In this document: piece after piece, positions 1-8,305 of the stretch
Layout: every line of letters begins with the position of its first letter
How positions within the stretch are numbered: the stretch's first letter is position 1
Assembly (NCBI GenBank): GCA_944385475.1
Contig: CALWXJ010000008.1
Location: 1 to 64,000 of the forward strand
Origin: an uncultured Oscillospiraceae bacterium
GTDB taxonomy: Bacteria > Bacillota > Clostridia > Oscillospirales > Oscillospiraceae
DNA: 64,000 bases
Reading direction: 5' to 3'
Made by a program: the position numbers and the translations under genes
Notes under the pieces: model-generated
What the model saw: the letters and a program-made list of their open reading frames with translations, nothing else
What the model was told of the DNA's origin: nothing
Database searches by the model: none

Positions 1-288
1 CTGAGCTATGGGCCCATATATCTGTCACGGTTGACTGCCAAGCGAGTTACCGGACCAAATATATGATGGTATGAAGTTTTAATAAAAGGGGATGCGAACC
101 GGATGGGAGCCATGTGAGCCACCGGCCCAAAAGAGGGGGCATATAACTGGCCTGTGCGCTCTCCCAGCTGAGCTATAGGCCCATATTTAGTTATTTTGTA
201 TATTTTAGCTTGATTTATTTGTGCAGTTTGCTGTTCTGGCCGGGCCCGTGTTATGTTGCGCTGGCTCTCCCAGCTGAGCTGCAAGCGG
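1..288 (-). repeat. Array of tRNA 5'-half-like fragments
   Basis: On the minus strand five stretches begin like a tRNA acceptor plus D-arm: 288-261, 182-156, 128-101, 56-31 and 15-1. The clearest share the D-arm core AGCTCAGCTGGGAGAGC (288-261 and 182-156). The stretch 128-101 (GGGCCGGTGGCTCA) and 56-31 (GGTCCGGTAACTCG) are more degenerate. None of the four inner copies continues into a pairing anticodon arm or a matching 3' acceptor. The copy at 15-1 (GGGCCCATAGCTCAG) runs off the window and could be the start of an intact tRNA. I read this as tRNA-derived debris upstream of the SRP RNA gene. No protein-coding gene is supported here. Confidence 0.45.
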
Positions 289-394
289 ATACATCTTCTC
301 ATTCAGCAGATGGCTGCCTGCAACAGCAACAAATATTATATCATAAAAATAGTTCTTGTAAAGCACCATTTTTCTTAAAATGAAAAATTTTCAG

Positions 395-423
395 TTGCCA
401 AGCCGCTGAGATTATAGTAAAAT
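395..423 (+). promoter_or_regulatory. Sigma-A promoter of the SRP RNA gene
   Basis: TTGCCA at 395-400 and TAAAAT at 418-423 are separated by 17 bases. The predicted transcription start near 430 lies just before the outer SRP RNA stem. Confidence 0.7.
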
Positions 424-436
424 AACATCGCAACAA

Positions 437-574
437 TTCCTCCGCGCGCAGCTGCGGAGCCGGTCTCGCGCAATGGGGCCCTGTGAACCATGTCAGGCGG
501 GGAACCGAGCAGCATTAAGCGGGATGCCTCATGTGCCGTGAGGGTGCCGGCTCCGCAGCTGCGCGCGGAGGAAA
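437..574 (+). ncRNA. ffs: Signal recognition particle RNA (small bacterial type)
   Basis: This is the RNA core of the signal recognition particle; it binds Ffh, whose gene lies at 61592-62950. Bases 437-463 and 548-574 form a long near-perfect outer stem. The apical hairpin carries the diagnostic helix-8 features: GTCAGG, a short CGG/CCG stem closed by a GGAA tetraloop, then AGCAGC, at about 491-513. The compact length of about 140 nt indicates no Alu domain. It precedes dnaX, as in many Firmicutes. The exact ends are inferred from pairing and promoter position. Confidence 0.88.
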
Positions 575-605
575 TTTCTTTACCGCAGGAAGGGGGGAGG
601 TCACT

Positions 606-2321
606 ATGTATCAGGCATTGTACCGCAAATGGCGTCCCAAAGTGTTTGCAGACGTTGTGGGCCAGGACCCCATCACCCAGACCCTGCGGCGGCAGGTGGC
701 GGAGGGAAGGACCTCTCATGCCTATTTGTTCACAGGTACCCGGGGCACCGGAAAGACCACCTGTGCAAAAATTTTGGCCAAGGCTGTCAACTGTGAAAAC
801 AGCGTGGGCGGAGATCCCTGCTGCCAGTGTCCGTCCTGCCTGGGGATTGAAAATGGGAGCTTTCTGGACGTCTTGGAGCTGGACGCCGCCTCCAACAACG
901 GGGTGGATCAAGTCCGCGCTCTTCGGGACGAAGCCATTTACAGCCCTGCCCATGTGAAAAAGCGGGTCTATATCATCGACGAGGTCCACATGCTCTCCAC
1001 AGCGGCATTCAACGCGTTGCTGAAGATTTTGGAAGAGCCTCCGGAGCATTTGATGTTTGTTCTGGCCACCACAGAGCTGCATAAGGTACCGGCCACCATT
1101 TTGTCCCGGTGCCAGAGATTCTCCTTCCGCCGGATCCTGCCGGAGGAGATCAGCCATCGGCTCTCCTATGTGGCGCAGCAAGAAGGCATTGACCTGCGCC
1201 CGGAGGGCGCGGAACTTTTAAGCCGCCTGGCGGACGGGGCCCTGCGGGACGGGCTGAGTCTTTTGGACCAGTGCGCCGCCTCGGGAGGGACCATTGATAC
1301 CGCGGCGGTTTTGAATGTGCTGGGCCTGGCGGGAGCGCAGCAGACCGTCCGACTGATGGGGCATATTCTCAGCCGCCAGCCCGCCCAGGCGCTGTCACTT
1401 TTAGAAGAGCTGTATGCCGGGGGAAAGGACGTGGGCGCCATTTTGGGGGAGCTCAGCGTCCTGGCCCGGGACCTTTTGATTCTCCGGGTGGCCCCCAAGG
1501 GAGGAGATGCGCTGCTCTCCGGCAGCTTTGACCGCGGCGCATTGAATCAGCTGGGGTCTGGGGTCAACAGCCGGCGGCTGCTCTACCTGACCTCCACCCT
1601 GCAAAAGGCCTCCGCCTCTTTGTATTACAGCACCAACCGCCGTACCGACGCGGAGCTGTGTCTTCTGCGCCTTTGCGATGAGAGTCTTTCCGGAGACCTG
1701 GAGGCCCTGGAAAGCCGCATCAGCCGGATGGAGGAGCGGCTGGAACAAGGAAGCGTCCCGGCGGCCCCGCCTGCTGCGGGGAAGATGGCCGGGGATGTAG
1801 TCCCGGCACCGTCCCCGGAGGAGAGAGGATCCCAGGCGGCGCCTTCGGAGAAGAAGATGCCATCCGCCCCGGCCCCGGCGCCCTCTGAGGCGCCTCCCTG
1901 GGAAGAGAAGACAGAGCAGGCGCCTGCTTTGCAAGAGAAGAAAGACAGCGCTCCTGCCTCTTCCGAGACGGACAAGCCGGAGGGTACCTCCTGCCGGACT
2001 TCCGCCGGGGGAGGGGACTGGTCGGCGTTGGTGGAGCGGTGCAAAGGCCGCCTGCCCCCCATGTACCGCCCCTTTTTGGGCATGTGCGTCGGTACGGCGG
2101 GAGACGGCGTGCTGACGGTCTATGCTCCGGACGACATCACCTTGAACCGCCTGGACAATGACCGGGTGCGCACCGCCTTGCAGGAGGAGGCACAGGCGGA
2201 GTGGGGGACGGCCCTCCGGGTGGTGCTGCAGGTGGGGCAGCCTCCCGCCGTCTCCACAGAGGAGAATCTAAAAAACCTGCTGGCCTTTGGCAGCCAGTTT
2301 GACAATTTTGAGATCAAATAA
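606..2321 (+). CDS. dnaX: DNA polymerase III subunit gamma/tau
   Basis: This is the clamp-loader ATPase of the replicative polymerase. The ATG at 606 is preceded by a strong GGGGGAGG site; earlier in-frame starts would lie inside the SRP RNA. The 571-residue protein has the Walker A motif GTRGTGKT (44-51), zinc-binding cysteines at 63, 72, 75 and 78, Walker B DEVH (125-128) and the SRC sensor motif (167-169). A low-complexity Pro/Ala/Glu linker (about 395-490) leads to a conserved C-terminal tau domain. I saw no A-rich slippery heptamer that would suggest programmed frameshifting, so a single product is likely. ybaB follows 32 nt downstream. Confidence 0.95.
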   Translation: MYQALYRKWRPKVFADVVGQDPITQTLRRQVAEGRTSHAYLFTGTRGTGKTTCAKILAKAVNCENSVGGDPCCQCPSCLGIENGSFLDVLELDAASNNGVDQVRALRDEAIYSPAHVKKRVYIIDEVHMLSTAAFNALLKILEEPPEHLMFVLATTELHKVPATILSRCQRFSFRRILPEEISHRLSYVAQQEGIDLRPEGAELLSRLADGALRDGLSLLDQCAASGGTIDTAAVLNVLGLAGAQQTVRLMGHILSRQPAQALSLLEELYAGGKDVGAILGELSVLARDLLILRVAPKGGDALLSGSFDRGALNQLGSGVNSRRLLYLTSTLQKASASLYYSTNRRTDAELCLLRLCDESLSGDLEALESRISRMEERLEQGSVPAAPPAAGKMAGDVVPAPSPEERGSQAAPSEKKMPSAPAPAPSEAPPWEEKTEQAPALQEKKDSAPASSETDKPEGTSCRTSAGGGDWSALVERCKGRLPPMYRPFLGMCVGTAGDGVLTVYAPDDITLNRLDNDRVRTALQEEAQAEWGTALRVVLQVGQPPAVSTEENLKNLLAFGSQFDNFEIK

Positions 2322-2353
2322 ACAACATGCGGATTGAAAAGGAGTAGAGTACC

Positions 2354-2716
2354 ATGGGATACAGCGCACGTCGCGGATTTACCAACGGAAAGGTCTCCGG
2401 TGCCCAGCGCCAGGCGGAGATCCAGGCCAAGATCAACGAGATGCAGGCCCAGATGGCGGCCACACAGGCCGCGGTGGAGGCGCAGGAGTTCACCGCCAGC
2501 GTGGGCGGCGGCGTGGTGGAGGCCCGGGTCAACGGCAAAAAGGAAGTGCTCTCCGTCACCATCAAGCCCGAGGCAGTGGACCCGGAGGACGTGGAGATGC
2601 TGCAGGACCTGGTGGTCTCCGCTGTGAATGAGGCGCTGCGCCAGGCGGGAGAGGCCATGGACAAGGGCATGGACGGCGTCACCGGCGGCCTGGATCTGGG
2701 GGCCTTCGGACTGTAA
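2354..2716 (+). CDS. ybaB: YbaB/EbfC nucleoid-associated protein
   Basis: A 120-residue YbaB/EbfC family protein, a small dimeric DNA-binding protein encoded next to dnaX in most bacteria. The N-terminal half is a helical, Gln/Ala-rich segment (about 18-45). The core contains the family's SVGGGVVEARVNGKKE strand region and an acidic PEDVEMLQDLVVSAVNEA helix. The N-terminal extension (GYSARRGF) and the glycine-rich tail resemble clostridial forms. An AAAAGGAG site precedes the ATG. recR, which normally follows ybaB, is absent; a terminator follows instead. Confidence 0.92.
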   Translation: MGYSARRGFTNGKVSGAQRQAEIQAKINEMQAQMAATQAAVEAQEFTASVGGGVVEARVNGKKEVLSVTIKPEAVDPEDVEMLQDLVVSAVNEALRQAGEAMDKGMDGVTGGLDLGAFGL

Positions 2717-2732
2717 AAGAATCACAAATGGG

Positions 2733-2764
2733 AAAGAGCGGAGCTTCCGGCCCCGCTCTTTTTT
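2733..2764 (+). terminator. Intrinsic terminator after ybaB
   Basis: The hairpin AAAGAGCGG / CCGCTCTTT is followed by a T-run and ends the dnaX-ybaB transcript. Confidence 0.8.
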
Positions 2765-2789
2765 CCAATATCCACAGAAAGGAGCGGCC

Positions 2790-4580
2790 ATGAAACGATT
2801 CGCGATCTTGCTGCTGGCGGCGGCGATGCTGCTTGGCGGCTGCGGCCCCACCCGTACAGAGCCCCTTATGCAGGAGGAGGCGGCCCAGGGGGTGCCGGTG
2901 GCGTATGTCCCCCTGGATGACCGGCCGGACAACGAAGAGCGGGTGGTCTATCTGGCCCAGTCTTTGGGCTATGACCTGCATATGCCGCAAAAGGATGACT
3001 ATCGTACCCGGCTGGACGGGCAGCCCTGTAATGAAAACGGCACCCAGTCCGGTGACCGGGGGGATCTCTATCAGTGGGTGATGGAGCAGGAGGAGGCGGG
3101 CTGTGACCGCTATATCCTCTCTTTGGACCAGCTGCTCTCCGGTGGGCTGGTGAATTCCCGGGCCATGTCCGCCCACGAAGATGTGGTGATCCGGGATCCG
3201 GAAACCGGAGAGGAGACGGCTTTGAGCGAGTTTCAGGTGCTGGAGCGCCTTTTATCCGCCCTGACGGAGGACCCCGGCAACCGGGTATGGCTTTTGGACA
3301 GCGTCATGCGCCTTGCCCCCACCGTGGGTTATCAGGACGGGACACTGGAAGATTACAACGCCCTGCGCGCTTACGGGGCGCAGCCCCGTCCGGAACTGAC
3401 GGGGAAGGCGCTGAATCTTCAGGCCATTGAGGAAAATTACACAAACGGCGCCGATGGGCTTCCCCTTTCCTTGGCGGACTATGGCCTGGAGGAGTCCCAG
3501 GCGGCGGAATACCTGGCGGCGCGGAGCCGGAAGATGGAACTCTCCTCCGCCATGATGGAGCTGGTGGAAGGGGCAGAGACGGACCGCGTCCGGGTCCTCA
3601 TCGGCATCGATGATTCCTCAGAGGAAAACAGCATCCAGAAAAACGAGATCGCGTATCTGCGCAGCCTCCTGCGGGAGGGGGATGCCCTGCTCTCCGGAGT
3701 GGACGACCTGGCATTTAAGGCGGTGGCGGGGCTGTACCTGGAGGAGACGGGATGGACGGGAGCGGCGGCGTCCGTGCAGTATTTTGGCGGCACGGAGGAT
3801 CAGCCCGCCTGCGCCTATGATTCCCAGAGCCTGGAGACCATCGTGGCCGAGCATTTCGCCTTTTTCCACCTGACGCAGGTCCCGTCGGGAGAGGAGGCAC
3901 TCTCCTTGCTGGTATTGACGCAGCCGGCAGAGGAGGGACGGCAGAAAGACTACTGTGACGCGCTGATCAGCGCCTACAACGCCAACCGGAAAGCGGGCAT
4001 TCCCACCATCGTCATAGACGCTGGGAACGGCACCTATGGCACTGCCTTTCATCAGGCCCTGACGGACCGGGCAGAGCTGGGGTGGGCCCTGAGCTACGCG
4101 GGCTTTTTGGACATGGCCATTGTCACCGGTACGGCCCTGAGCCACGGAGTGGCCCGCTATGCCTTTTTGCAAAACGGCCAACAAACAAAGACCACGGAGC
4201 GGGCGTTTGCCCGGACCGTGGCCGATAGTATCCTGAAGGATTTTTGCTATAAGCATGTGGTGCGGCAGGAGATCTTGTCCTATGTCCAGGGGGAGCTGGG
4301 CGGCAACCCGGATAACTTCTGGCAGCCGGATATCGACCGGGAGGCCATCCTATCCCGGCTGGAGGCGGGGATGGAAGCGGCCACCGCACCGGTGATTGAA
4401 AACCTGGAGCGGAGCAATTTCATCTCCTCCCTGGCCCCCTATGGGGAGCAGGGCTGGGGCGGGGTGGAGCTGGGGGACTACCGCTTCCCCTGGGACCGGG
4501 CCTTTGAGATCGGCATGGAGATCTATCTGGGGGAGTTTACCCAGCCTCACCAGAAGATTCTGGGGCTGTACTATCAGTGA
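2790..4580 (+). CDS. DUF4127 family lipoprotein
   Basis: A 596-residue secreted protein. The N-terminus is a lipoprotein signal (hydrophobic run, then LLGGC with the lipidated Cys near residue 19). The mature protein opens with the DUF4127 hallmark VPLDDRPDNEERV, followed by a long mixed alpha/beta sequence with IGIDDSSEEN and IDAGNGTYG segments. The family has no established function that I can name; it is common in Firmicutes. The start is set by GGAGCGGCC before ATG at 2790. Its last 44 bases overlap the end of the convergent lipoprotein gene. It occupies the position where recR is usually found. Confidence 0.85.
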   Translation: MKRFAILLLAAAMLLGGCGPTRTEPLMQEEAAQGVPVAYVPLDDRPDNEERVVYLAQSLGYDLHMPQKDDYRTRLDGQPCNENGTQSGDRGDLYQWVMEQEEAGCDRYILSLDQLLSGGLVNSRAMSAHEDVVIRDPETGEETALSEFQVLERLLSALTEDPGNRVWLLDSVMRLAPTVGYQDGTLEDYNALRAYGAQPRPELTGKALNLQAIEENYTNGADGLPLSLADYGLEESQAAEYLAARSRKMELSSAMMELVEGAETDRVRVLIGIDDSSEENSIQKNEIAYLRSLLREGDALLSGVDDLAFKAVAGLYLEETGWTGAAASVQYFGGTEDQPACAYDSQSLETIVAEHFAFFHLTQVPSGEEALSLLVLTQPAEEGRQKDYCDALISAYNANRKAGIPTIVIDAGNGTYGTAFHQALTDRAELGWALSYAGFLDMAIVTGTALSHGVARYAFLQNGQQTKTTERAFARTVADSILKDFCYKHVVRQEILSYVQGELGGNPDNFWQPDIDREAILSRLEAGMEAATAPVIENLERSNFISSLAPYGEQGWGGVELGDYRFPWDRAFEIGMEIYLGEFTQPHQKILGLYYQ

Positions 4581-5490
4581 CGCTGGGGGAGGAGAGCTCC
4601 AAAAGCGCAAGGCCGCTTTCGCTTAGGTGGGGCGTCAGCCAGTCGTAAGGCAGGGTGAACGCCTGGGCGCCGGCGGCATAGGGGGCAATGTCGTAGGGGG
4701 AGAAGGTGATGTTCATGCCGTCTGCATCAAACGTGACGGCATAATGCTCCCAGTCGGCGGCGATGCTCTCATAGTCCCCCCAGTAGAGGTCCTCCGGCTG
4801 GATGCCCTCTTCTTCACAGCGCTGGCGGATCTGAAGAAGGATCTCATCAGTAACGGCTTTTTGGAAGGCGACGCCGTCTTTGGCCAGTGTGGCAGGAGAG
4901 AAGAAGTTGCCGCTGTCCAAATCAAAATTCCACCCGCCGTAATAGAAATTAGGGTGGGCTCCACCTGTATAGGTGTAGTAGGCACAGGCCACGCTCACCA
5001 GGGAGTCGGTGCGGTAGACTGTGCAGTCCAGCTCCGCGGTATAGCCCTGGGGCAGCCAGTCATATCCGGATTCCAGGTACCATTCCCAGCCGCTTTGCGC
5101 TGTTTCCACCAGGTCAGCGAAGGAGGAGTCGATGTCCCACTGGGCAAACTCGTCGTTAAACGTCTGCGCCTTTTGCAGCGCCTCTTCCTCAGAGGCGGTC
5201 TGCGCCTGGGTGAGGGAAGCGCCGCCCTCTCGGAATACCCGCATCACCGGCAGCGTGAAGCTGCAGGAGGCCAAAACCCCGGCGCCATCCTCTGTCTGGG
5301 AGGACTGCTGCTGTGTCTCAAGATCCACAGCATAGATCAGTGCCTCGGCAGGCTCCTTTAAAGGAGGGGCGTCTGTAGGAGGGGGGGTATCCACCCCGGA
5401 AGAGCTGTCCTGGGTCACCTCCGTCCGGGCGGTGCAGGCAGCCAGCAGGCAAAGGGCGGCGGCCCAGATGGCAAAGAAACGTCTTTTCAT
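4537..5490 (-). CDS. DUF3298/RsiV-like lipoprotein
   Basis: A 317-residue exported protein with a lipoprotein signal (LLAACTAR, Cys about 19), then a Ser/Thr/Pro-rich linker and a globular domain. The segments YTYTGGAHPN, FDLDSGNFFS and the central ALQKAQTFNDEFAQW region resemble the DUF4163/DUF3298 domains of RsiV and PdaC-type proteins, which bind lysozyme or act at the cell wall. No transmembrane anti-sigma segment is visible, so a sigma-regulatory role is not supported. It lies 19 nt downstream of tmcAL on the same strand and probably shares its transcript. Its 3' end overlaps the DUF4127 gene tail to tail. Confidence 0.7.
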   Translation of the reverse strand: MKRRFFAIWAAALCLLAACTARTEVTQDSSSGVDTPPPTDAPPLKEPAEALIYAVDLETQQQSSQTEDGAGVLASCSFTLPVMRVFREGGASLTQAQTASEEEALQKAQTFNDEFAQWDIDSSFADLVETAQSGWEWYLESGYDWLPQGYTAELDCTVYRTDSLVSVACAYYTYTGGAHPNFYYGGWNFDLDSGNFFSPATLAKDGVAFQKAVTDEILLQIRQRCEEEGIQPEDLYWGDYESIAADWEHYAVTFDADGMNITFSPYDIAPYAAGAQAFTLPYDWLTPHLSESGLALLELSSPSVTDSTAPESSGEAG

Positions 5491-5509
5491 AGGAAATCCT
5501 TTCCAGCAA

Positions 5510-6724
5510 TTACGGAAGCATCAGCGGCCCCTCCCGCCAAAGACGCCCGCCTTTTGCGGCGGAGAGATCCGGATAGGCCAGGGAGTAGAGGTCGGCGGAG
5601 CGGGCCTCCGCGGAAAACAGCGCCTGGGCCCTGGCTGAGAGAACGCGGACATCCGCCGGCTTTGTCAAAACCGGCAGGGAAGCTTCCTTCTGCATCCGGG
5701 ACAAGAGTGCCCTGCCCCGGGAATTGGCGGCCAGGGGCCGCAGGTAGGATGGCTGGGACAATGGCTCCACCGGTCCAAGGCCCAGATAGGCCCACAATAC
5801 CATCCGCCTCAGGCGGGCCATGGGGTAGCGCCGTGTCTTGGCCAGGTCCAGCAGCTGGGACAGCGTGGCGGCCGTGCGGCTGGCGGCGTACAGGCGGTTG
5901 CAAAGCCCCTCCCGTCCGGTGTCCAGGGCGGCAAAAGTCTCCCGGTCCATGGTCCGCAGGCGGGCCAAGATCGCCCGCTCACAGGTGCGGGAAAACACCG
6001 GAGCGCGCCCCTGTGCCTCCTCTGCCTCATAGGCCCGGGCCATAGCCGGGGCCATCAGGGACAGGGCCGTTTGCCGCTGCCCGCTCTCCAGCAGGGTGCG
6101 GATCGCGGTGGCGGAGGGATGGGCCCCGGGCTCTGCCTGGGTGCTGGCATGGGCCGTCCCTGTCCGGGGAATGGTCAGGGGGCGGATGGGGCTGCCCAGA
6201 CGCAGCAGCGCCCGGCAGTATTCCACCCCCAGGGTGTTATTGGGCAAAGAGAGGGCGGCGGCGTCCTCCGGGCCGATCAGCTCTGCCAGGGACCGCTGAC
6301 GGGCGGCGGCGAAGCTGTCCCCCGCAGTGAGGTGCTTTTGCAGCAGGGAGGAAAAGCGCTGGTCCTCCAGCGCGGCGGCTAACCGCTCCAAAAGCGGCCC
6401 ATCGCCGCACTCACTGCCAAAGGCCAGGTGATCCACGATGCCGCAGGCATGAAGAAGGGATACCGCGCCCCAGGCAAAACCCTCCGCCGAGGCGGTGGCC
6501 CAGGGAAGGGGCAGCTCCACCACCAGGTCGGCGCCGCTTTCCACCGCGGCCCGGGCCCGGGCCCTGCGGCCCACCACCGAAAAATCCCCCCGCTGGACAA
6601 AGTCGCCGCTCATCACGCACAAGATGGCCGTATCTGTTCCCAGGCGGGCGCGGATCTGGTCCATTAAGGACACATGACCGCTATGAAGGGGATTGTATTC
6701 TGCTATGATACCTGTAATTTGCAC
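5510..6724 (-). CDS. tmcAL: tRNA(Met) cytidine acetate ligase TmcAL
   Basis: This enzyme of the YlbM/DUF795 family uses ATP and acetate to form N4-acetylcytidine at the wobble base of elongator tRNA-Met. The protein (404 residues) begins GIIAEYNPLHSGH, containing the nucleotidyltransferase-type HxGH motif, followed by CVMSGDFVQRG and the family's LPNNTLGVEY. I chose the GTG start at 6724 because GAGGTG lies 6 nt upstream and the homologous N-terminus aligns there; an upstream in-frame ATG at 6760 lacks a site. It is divergent from ackA, whose product interconverts acetate and acetyl-phosphate. Confidence 0.88.
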   Translation of the reverse strand: MQITGIIAEYNPLHSGHVSLMDQIRARLGTDTAILCVMSGDFVQRGDFSVVGRRARARAAVESGADLVVELPLPWATASAEGFAWGAVSLLHACGIVDHLAFGSECGDGPLLERLAAALEDQRFSSLLQKHLTAGDSFAAARQRSLAELIGPEDAAALSLPNNTLGVEYCRALLRLGSPIRPLTIPRTGTAHASTQAEPGAHPSATAIRTLLESGQRQTALSLMAPAMARAYEAEEAQGRAPVFSRTCERAILARLRTMDRETFAALDTGREGLCNRLYAASRTAATLSQLLDLAKTRRYPMARLRRMVLWAYLGLGPVEPLSQPSYLRPLAANSRGRALLSRMQKEASLPVLTKPADVRVLSARAQALFSAEARSADLYSLAYPDLSAAKGGRLWREGPLMLP

Positions 6725-6777
6725 AGATTTCACCTCGAAGCGGTAACAAAAAAACAACATTTCGGTAAAATTAGTAG

Positions 6778-6805
6778 TTGTAACCTTGGAAAACTCTGAT
6801 ATAAT
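6778..6805 (+). promoter_or_regulatory. Sigma-A promoter of ackA
   Basis: TTGTAA at 6778-6783 and a perfect TATAAT at 6800-6805 have a 16-base spacer. The leader of about 100 nt contains a small TTCCGC/GCGGAA hairpin followed by a T-rich stretch (about 6820-6848). Confidence 0.7.
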
Positions 6806-6913
6806 AAGTAATGTGCAATTCCGCGCCTGAGCGGAAAAACCCTTTTTACTTATTTTATCTCAATCAGGAAATGCTGGCAAGGCTTTCCCAAAGAAAACGA
6901 GGAGACATTGAAC

Positions 6914-8125
6914 ATGAACATTCTGGTTATCAACGCGGGCAGCTCCTCCCTGAAGTATCAGCTGCTCAATCCTGATACCGGCGCGCTGCTGGCCAAGGGC
7001 CTTTGCGAGCGCATTGGTATTGACGGCAAGTTCACCTACAAGCCCCAGGTAGAGGGCAAGGCCGCCCAGGACGCTGTGGATGTGGCCATGCCCACCCATG
7101 CTGAGGCCATCAAGGCCGTTCTGGATGCCCTGGTGGACAAGGACAACGGCGTCATCGGCTCCATGGATGAGATCGATGCCGTGGGCCACCGTGTGGTGCA
7201 TGGCGCAGAGACCTTTGCCTGCTCTGTCATGATCGACGAGCGGGTGATGCAGGCCCTGGAGGACAACATCCCCCTGGCTCCTCTGCACAACCCCGCCAAT
7301 ATCGTGGGCATCAAAGCCTGCCAGGCCTGCATGCCCAACGTGCCCATGGTGGGTGTGTTTGATACCGCGTTCCACCAGACCATGCCTCCCAAGGCCTACA
7401 TCTATGCCCTGCCCTATGAGTACTATGAAAAGGACAAGGTCCGCCGCTATGGCTTCCACGGCACTTCCCACAGATATGTCTCCGGCCGTGCTGCCGCCAT
7501 GCTGGGCAAGGACCCCTCCCAGCTCAAGCTCATCTCCTGCCACCTGGGCAACGGCTCTTCCATCACTGCAGTGGACGGGGGCAAGAGCGTGGATACCTCC
7601 ATGGGCTTCACCCCGCTGGCCGGCGTGCCCATGGGCACCCGCAGCGGCGATCTGGATGCCGGCGTGATGCAGTATCTCATGAACCGCTACAACATGAACA
7701 TCGATGAGATGCTCAACGTGCTGAACAAGAAGTCCGGCGTGCAGGGCGTGTCCGGCGTGTCCTCCGACTTCCGGGATCTGGACGATGCCGCCTCCAAGGG
7801 CAATGAGCGCGCCGCCCTGGCTGTGGATATGTTCAACTACAGCGTGAAGAAGACCATCGGTGCCTATGCTGCCGCCATGGGCGGCGTGGACGCCATCATC
7901 TTCACCGCCGGCGTGGGTGAGAACTCCGCTTCTCAGCGGATGGCCATTGCCTCCGGTCTGGAGTTCATGGGCGTGAAGATGGATGCCGAGGCCAACAATG
8001 TCCGGGGCAAAGAGGCCGTCATCTCCGCTCCCGATTCCAAGGTGAAGGTCCTGCTGATCCCCACTAACGAGGAGCTTATGATCGCCATGGATACCGCCGA
8101 GATCGTCAAGGCTGCCAAGGGCTGA
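6914..8125 (+). CDS. ackA: Acetate kinase
   Basis: It interconverts acetyl-phosphate plus ADP with acetate plus ATP and supports fermentative ATP yield. The 403-residue length is typical. Signature segments are [13 protein letters not shown] at the N-terminus, [14 protein letters not shown] [22 protein letters not shown], the ATP-binding [18 protein letters not shown] and FTAGVGENS near the C-terminus. ATG at 6914 is chosen over a TTG at 6908 because GAGGAG is spaced correctly only for the ATG. No phosphotransacetylase gene is adjacent. Codon use is strongly biased, consistent with high expression. Confidence 0.97.
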   Translation: MNILVINAGSSSLKYQLLNPDTGALLAKGLCERIGIDGKFTYKPQVEGKAAQDAVDVAMPTHAEAIKAVLDALVDKDNGVIGSMDEIDAVGHRVVHGAETFACSVMIDERVMQALEDNIPLAPLHNPANIVGIKACQACMPNVPMVGVFDTAFHQTMPPKAYIYALPYEYYEKDKVRRYGFHGTSHRYVSGRAAAMLGKDPSQLKLISCHLGNGSSITAVDGGKSVDTSMGFTPLAGVPMGTRSGDLDAGVMQYLMNRYNMNIDEMLNVLNKKSGVQGVSGVSSDFRDLDDAASKGNERAALAVDMFNYSVKKTIGAYAAAMGGVDAIIFTAGVGENSASQRMAIASGLEFMGVKMDAEANNVRGKEAVISAPDSKVKVLLIPTNEELMIAMDTAEIVKAAKG

Positions 8126-8141
8126 TTGAAGAACATACCTG

Positions 8142-8172
8142 CAAGGAGAGGCATTTTGCCTCTCCTTGTTTT
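8142..8172 (+). terminator. Intrinsic terminator after ackA
   Basis: The hairpin CAAGGAGAGGC / GCCTCTCCTTG is followed by TTTTG. Confidence 0.8.
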
Positions 8173-8236
8173 GTCCTCCAAAAAAGCGGGGCTCTTTTCC
8201 AAGAAAGAGTTATGGCCCCGGAGGGGGTACAAGGCG

Positions 8237-8265
8237 TTGCCAGAGAGGAGGGGATGTGGTACAAT
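8237..8265 (+). promoter_or_regulatory. Sigma-A promoter of the nitrilase gene
   Basis: TTGCCA (8237-8242) and TACAAT (8260-8265) have a 17-base spacer. Confidence 0.6.
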
Positions 8266-8305
8266 GGCGCCAGAGTACCGCTAATACTGACAGGAGGGAT
8301 CCTCG

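Noticed and set aside
6..302. 98-residue minus-strand protein at the left edge
   Set aside because: The frame is built from tRNA-like fragments, has no ribosome site and resembles no protein.
531..605. Extended N-terminus for DnaX
   Set aside because: The extra codons lie in the SRP RNA and its 3' stem. The ATG at 606 has an excellent ribosome site and matches the family start.
1740..2000. Programmed frameshift in dnaX producing a short gamma subunit
   Set aside because: The linker has no A-AAA-AAG-type slippery run and no clear stimulatory hairpin.
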